The position numbers were made by a program, and so were the translations under genes. From Tanytarsus gracilentus (taxonomy: Eukaryota; Arthropoda; Insecta; Diptera; Chironomidae): a stretch of 64,000 bases of DNA. This document shows positions 61,134-64,000 of this stretch, piece after piece. The stretch lies in NCBI GenBank assembly GCA_038502055.1, contig JAXRKN010000045.1:6780501-6844500 (forward strand). Direction: 5' to 3'. A model generated the notes under the pieces. That model saw only the letters and a program-made list of their open reading frames with translations. It had not been told where the DNA came from and made no database searches. The first letter of the stretch is position 1. The number at the start of each line of letters is the position of its first letter.

Positions 61134-63724
61134 TCACCAAAAGATCAGCGGACGTGCGGTGCTCTTCAATTTGTTGCAATGACTAATGCTAGTTATGTTT
61201 ATGCTTTCGTAATCAAAATTGTAAAGCGGTGAAATTTTAAGACCAGTCTTTTTTGGAATAATTTCGAATTTCGGCTGCTCGAGAGTTTCGTCATAGGGCG
61301 GCGGTGAAAATGAATCGCGGATAGGAGACTCAATGATGTTGCTGAGTGTTAAAGGTCGCTTATCACTGAAGCTATTATCGGATGACGTAACGAGACCAAG
61401 AGGACGAACTGTCGACGAAATGTTAATTTTTTTGGGCGGTAAAATCTTTTGGAAATAATCGAGACGCTTTGAGTTGAGCGGCGAGTGCCTTGTGGGCTTG
61501 TAAAAGTCATTAAAGATTGGATTATTGTTAGCATCGCACTCGTCCGTGTCCATGCTCTTGCTATCTAGTTGATTATTGTTATCATCAAGCTCTAATGTCG
61601 ATGATGTCGAGATGTTTTTGTCCTCGAGTTCCTCCCAATATTTTTCAAAGTCCAAATTAAAATCATCGAGATCACAGTCTGTCGAGTCCGAATCAGTGTC
61701 GTCGTATTTTTCCGGTGGCTTGACCTCCAACATTGCTTTCGATGGCTTCAAATTGTGACCGTGAGCGTGCGACATTCGAAATAAATCCTCGAAGGACTTT
61801 TGATAGTCATCCGCAAATTCATCACTATACTTATTGAGCTTCTCGAACTTATTGCGTATGAGCATCTTTGAGCGTTCACGACGAAATAAATCATCGAGAT
61901 CGGCATCGTGCACTCGACGCATTGACGAATAGTGCGGATTAAAGTACGGTCTTCGTTGTCGTTGCGGCCTCGCCGGTTGACATGGAAATTCCTGAAGGGA
62001 AAAGCCATCATTGAAAATGAAATCGTCATCGTCAAACGACTCAACGTCGTCGAGGAATGTCTCGCGCGGTGGCAAATTGCGACGCGAATCACTTCGATCA
62101 CGATAATTGCTATTCTTATTTCGCAAGTCCCACTCGTTGATGATGTGTGACGTGTTGATGTTGTTATTATTGATTATGTTGTTATTTATGGAAATATTCT
62201 GACTATTATTGACATTCTTGACGAGGCATGTCTCACTAAAGCACCCTTCACGATCACAAATTCGCATTACGTATGGCTCATTTATGTTTGGGGGTGGAGG
62301 CGGCGGCTGCTGTTGAGTGGGTTGTTGGGGTGGCGATGGAATGAAGCCTCGCTGTTGTGCTGCAATCATTCGCTTATAACGTTGATACTCGATCAAATCC
62401 ATATCGTATTGTCGCATCGTACGACGACGACTTGCGCCGCTATTATTTAGAATAGAGAGAGAGGAATTAAATTGGAATTTGAGGCATCAAACTTTTTGGA
62501 GTTTTTTTTAGGTCAATTGAAATTTAAATTTTGTAACGTATTTAAAATTTTCAAATTTAATCATTCAAAATTTAAACGCTCAAAAACTCACCCAGCGAAA
62601 GATTGTGACTTTGGTACGCTTCTCGAACGTACATCGCCCACCATACTCTGCTCCCTCGTATGACGTTCCGCAAAGCTACAGCTATGTGATTTGGGATAAT
62701 TTCGATATCTCTCAAAATACAATTGCTGTTGTTGCGTTGGCACAGCCGTCGGTGGAAAATCACAATCGTATCCATCATCCTCGAACGAGGACGATTGATG
62801 ATAATGGTTAAGTCCATGGAGTCGTGTATTTGCCGTGTTACTAATGTTAATATTGATGTTGTTCGTTCGATTATTTCCATTGAAATCGAAATTGCGTGAG
62901 CGACCGAATCGATTGCCGCGATTGTAATGTGAGAATGATGCTGATGTCGTTAGTGGCCGTTTAACAATGCCACTTCCATCATCGGAGTCGTCCATTGATT
63001 GATTTGTGTAAATATTTTCGGTGTACCATGAGGGATGAAGGGAAACTTTTGGTCGTCTACTATGAGATCGTTCGCGTTCACGATGCCGGTGAGGTTTGTT
63101 GTGTTGGTGAAAGGGGTTGCGAGGTCTAAGTGGCGGTGCTTGAATGGCTTCTTGATGGTTGTACTTTACGAGCACTTCCGGTTGAGTCTTTGGACGTTTT
63201 TCAATAGGCTTTGAGGTGGTTGGCATCGATGCCGATTTGGGTATGCTTGTTGTAGTGGTTGTTGAACTGCTACTGGTCGTTGCTGCTGTTGTCAGTGAGG
63301 ATGTCCCACTTTTCTTCCAAGGCTTCAAATTTAAAGCTTCTAATTTTTTCAGCCTCATCTCTTCCCATCTCTTAAAGCTATCATCTACAGGTTTTTTTAC
63401 GGCACTTCCACCCTTCGCTAACATCGATAATCTCGCTAAATCTAATTTTGGCGGTGCGCCACCTTTACTACTACTGCTGCTACCTGCAACCGCTGTGCTA
63501 AAACTAAAGCTACTCGATTTCTTCATTGTGGTCGACTGTGCGGCCGACGAAATTGCCGCTAAAGTTGATGATGATGAAGGTTTTAATGTCGACTTTTTAT
63601 CACGATCTCTGTCATATTTCTTCTCTTCCGGTTGTCAGACCTCTTGAAGATACTTTGCCGGACACACACCTTGACGACCTTCCGCTGAACGAACCATAAT
63701 CATTCCATTCACTTCATCTCCAGC
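61134..63724 (-). CDS. 3' end of an SH3-domain gene with a probable UGA-readthrough extension
   Basis: Two exons are visible: 62592-63724 (acceptor aatttag at 63725, continuing from outside the window) and 61134-62439. The first 29 codons, AGDEVNGMIMVRSAEG then RQGVCPAKYLQEV, resemble the second half of an SH3 domain (G.xG..P..YLxE). They end in TGA followed by C at 63637-63635. The same frame then stays open for 36 codons to an ATG at 63526, on through the exon and across the intron in phase, to a stop at 61134. That is 782 codons of extension. It is low-complexity: Ser/Thr runs, an Arg/His/Glu-rich stretch, Asn-rich runs, polyproline (near QQPPPPPPNINEP) and acidic patches, with no domain I recognise. 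Alternatives are a separate gene starting at 63526 or an unseen splice that skips the stop. The gene is not identified. Confidence 0.7.
63635..63637 (-). promoter_or_regulatory. Candidate readthrough stop codon (UGA-C)
   Basis: In-frame TGA followed by C (GTC TGA CAA), the leakiest stop context known in animals. It sits between an SH3-like end and a long in-frame open extension. The distance from the TGA to the downstream ATG (63526) is exactly 37 codons with no other stop. Confidence 0.6.
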
Positions 63725-64000
63725 CTAAATTAAAGAAGAAGAAATTTATTAAGTTTATTGTCTGACTTTTGTTGATGAAAAGTTCAATGGGGTTTCGCAT
63801 TCATTTCAAGCACTGGCTTTAAAGATTTTTCCCCCTAAATACCTTCAAGCTACTGAATTAATCGACCTTTGTAGAAAAAACCGTTTAAACTCATCTAAAT
63901 TCTAATCTTCATTCAACTTTGTATGCAAACACACATATCAGAGTCAACCCATTACTATTTGAACAAGAGAAATCTGACTCGAGGATTAAGTTCTTTTTAT
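63725..64000 (-). other. Intron of the SH3 gene (partial)
   Basis: Sequence upstream of the acceptor at 63725 on the minus strand. No further exon is visible before the window edge. Confidence 0.4.

Noticed and set aside
63216..63647. 143-codon plus-strand ORF
   Set aside because: Antisense shadow of the SH3/readthrough gene, rich in Val/Leu because the sense strand is rich in Ser/Thr codons.
1..64000. CRISPR arrays, operons, phage or other prokaryotic systems
   Set aside because: The window is spliced insect DNA; no direct-repeat/spacer array or prokaryotic gene cluster is present.

Overview
This is eukaryotic DNA, very AT-rich, with spliced genes. Introns range from about 50 bp to 11 kb and have consensus GT..AG borders. 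The gene content is insect: transmembrane peptidoglycan-recognition proteins, an insect-type UDP-glycosyltransferase, a ZAD zinc-finger protein (a family expanded in insects), a Gbs-70E-like phosphatase-1 targeting subunit and TCAGT-type initiators. A nematoceran dipteran (midge or similar) is the best guess; the species cannot be fixed from the sequence. Exon models below were built by hand from splice sites, phase and protein family resemblance; there is no transcript evidence.

Region by region: 1-3 kb holds the 5' part of a minus-strand gene with a possible N-myristoylated start, running off the left edge. 4-6.8 kb is transposon debris (minisatellite, GC-richer repeat, decayed hAT-like transposase) plus one orphan coding exon. 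7.2-13.3 kb is an immune/detoxification block on the minus strand: UGT, then PGRP-2, then PGRP-1. A recent direct tandem duplication of about 1.85 kb has doubled PGRP-2 and left a 5' stub of PGRP-1 joined to a 3' piece of the UGT. 14.2-17.3 kb (plus strand, divergent from the UGT) is glutathione synthetase, with what look like two mutually exclusive versions of its third exon. 19.4-21.7 kb (minus) is a glycogen-targeting subunit of protein phosphatase 1 with a CBM21 domain. 25.2-26.6 kb (plus) is a ZAD/C2HC zinc-finger protein.

27.1-57.7 kb carries three plus-strand genes of the same plan: signal peptide, ectodomain, one membrane segment, and a cytoplasmic tail with a PPxY motif for WW-domain partners. 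The first has a CUB-like ectodomain, the second a short acidic ectodomain and two PY-like motifs, the third Cys-rich/CUB-like plus LDL-receptor-A-like sequence behind an 11-kb first intron. Between and inside them lie mobile elements: a fold-back element made of CCTAGGAA-type repeats, a 162-bp MITE with an exact 8-bp target duplication, a tRNA-derived SINE, and two inverted copies of an unknown repeat about 0.7 kb long.

61.1-63.7 kb (minus) is the 3' end of a gene whose C-terminal SH3 sequence ends in UGA-C. It is followed in the same frame by an open extension of 782 codons across one further intron, a strong candidate for programmed stop-codon readthrough. I regard this, the glutathione synthetase exon pair, the PGRP/UGT duplication and the PY-receptor cluster as the most interesting points.
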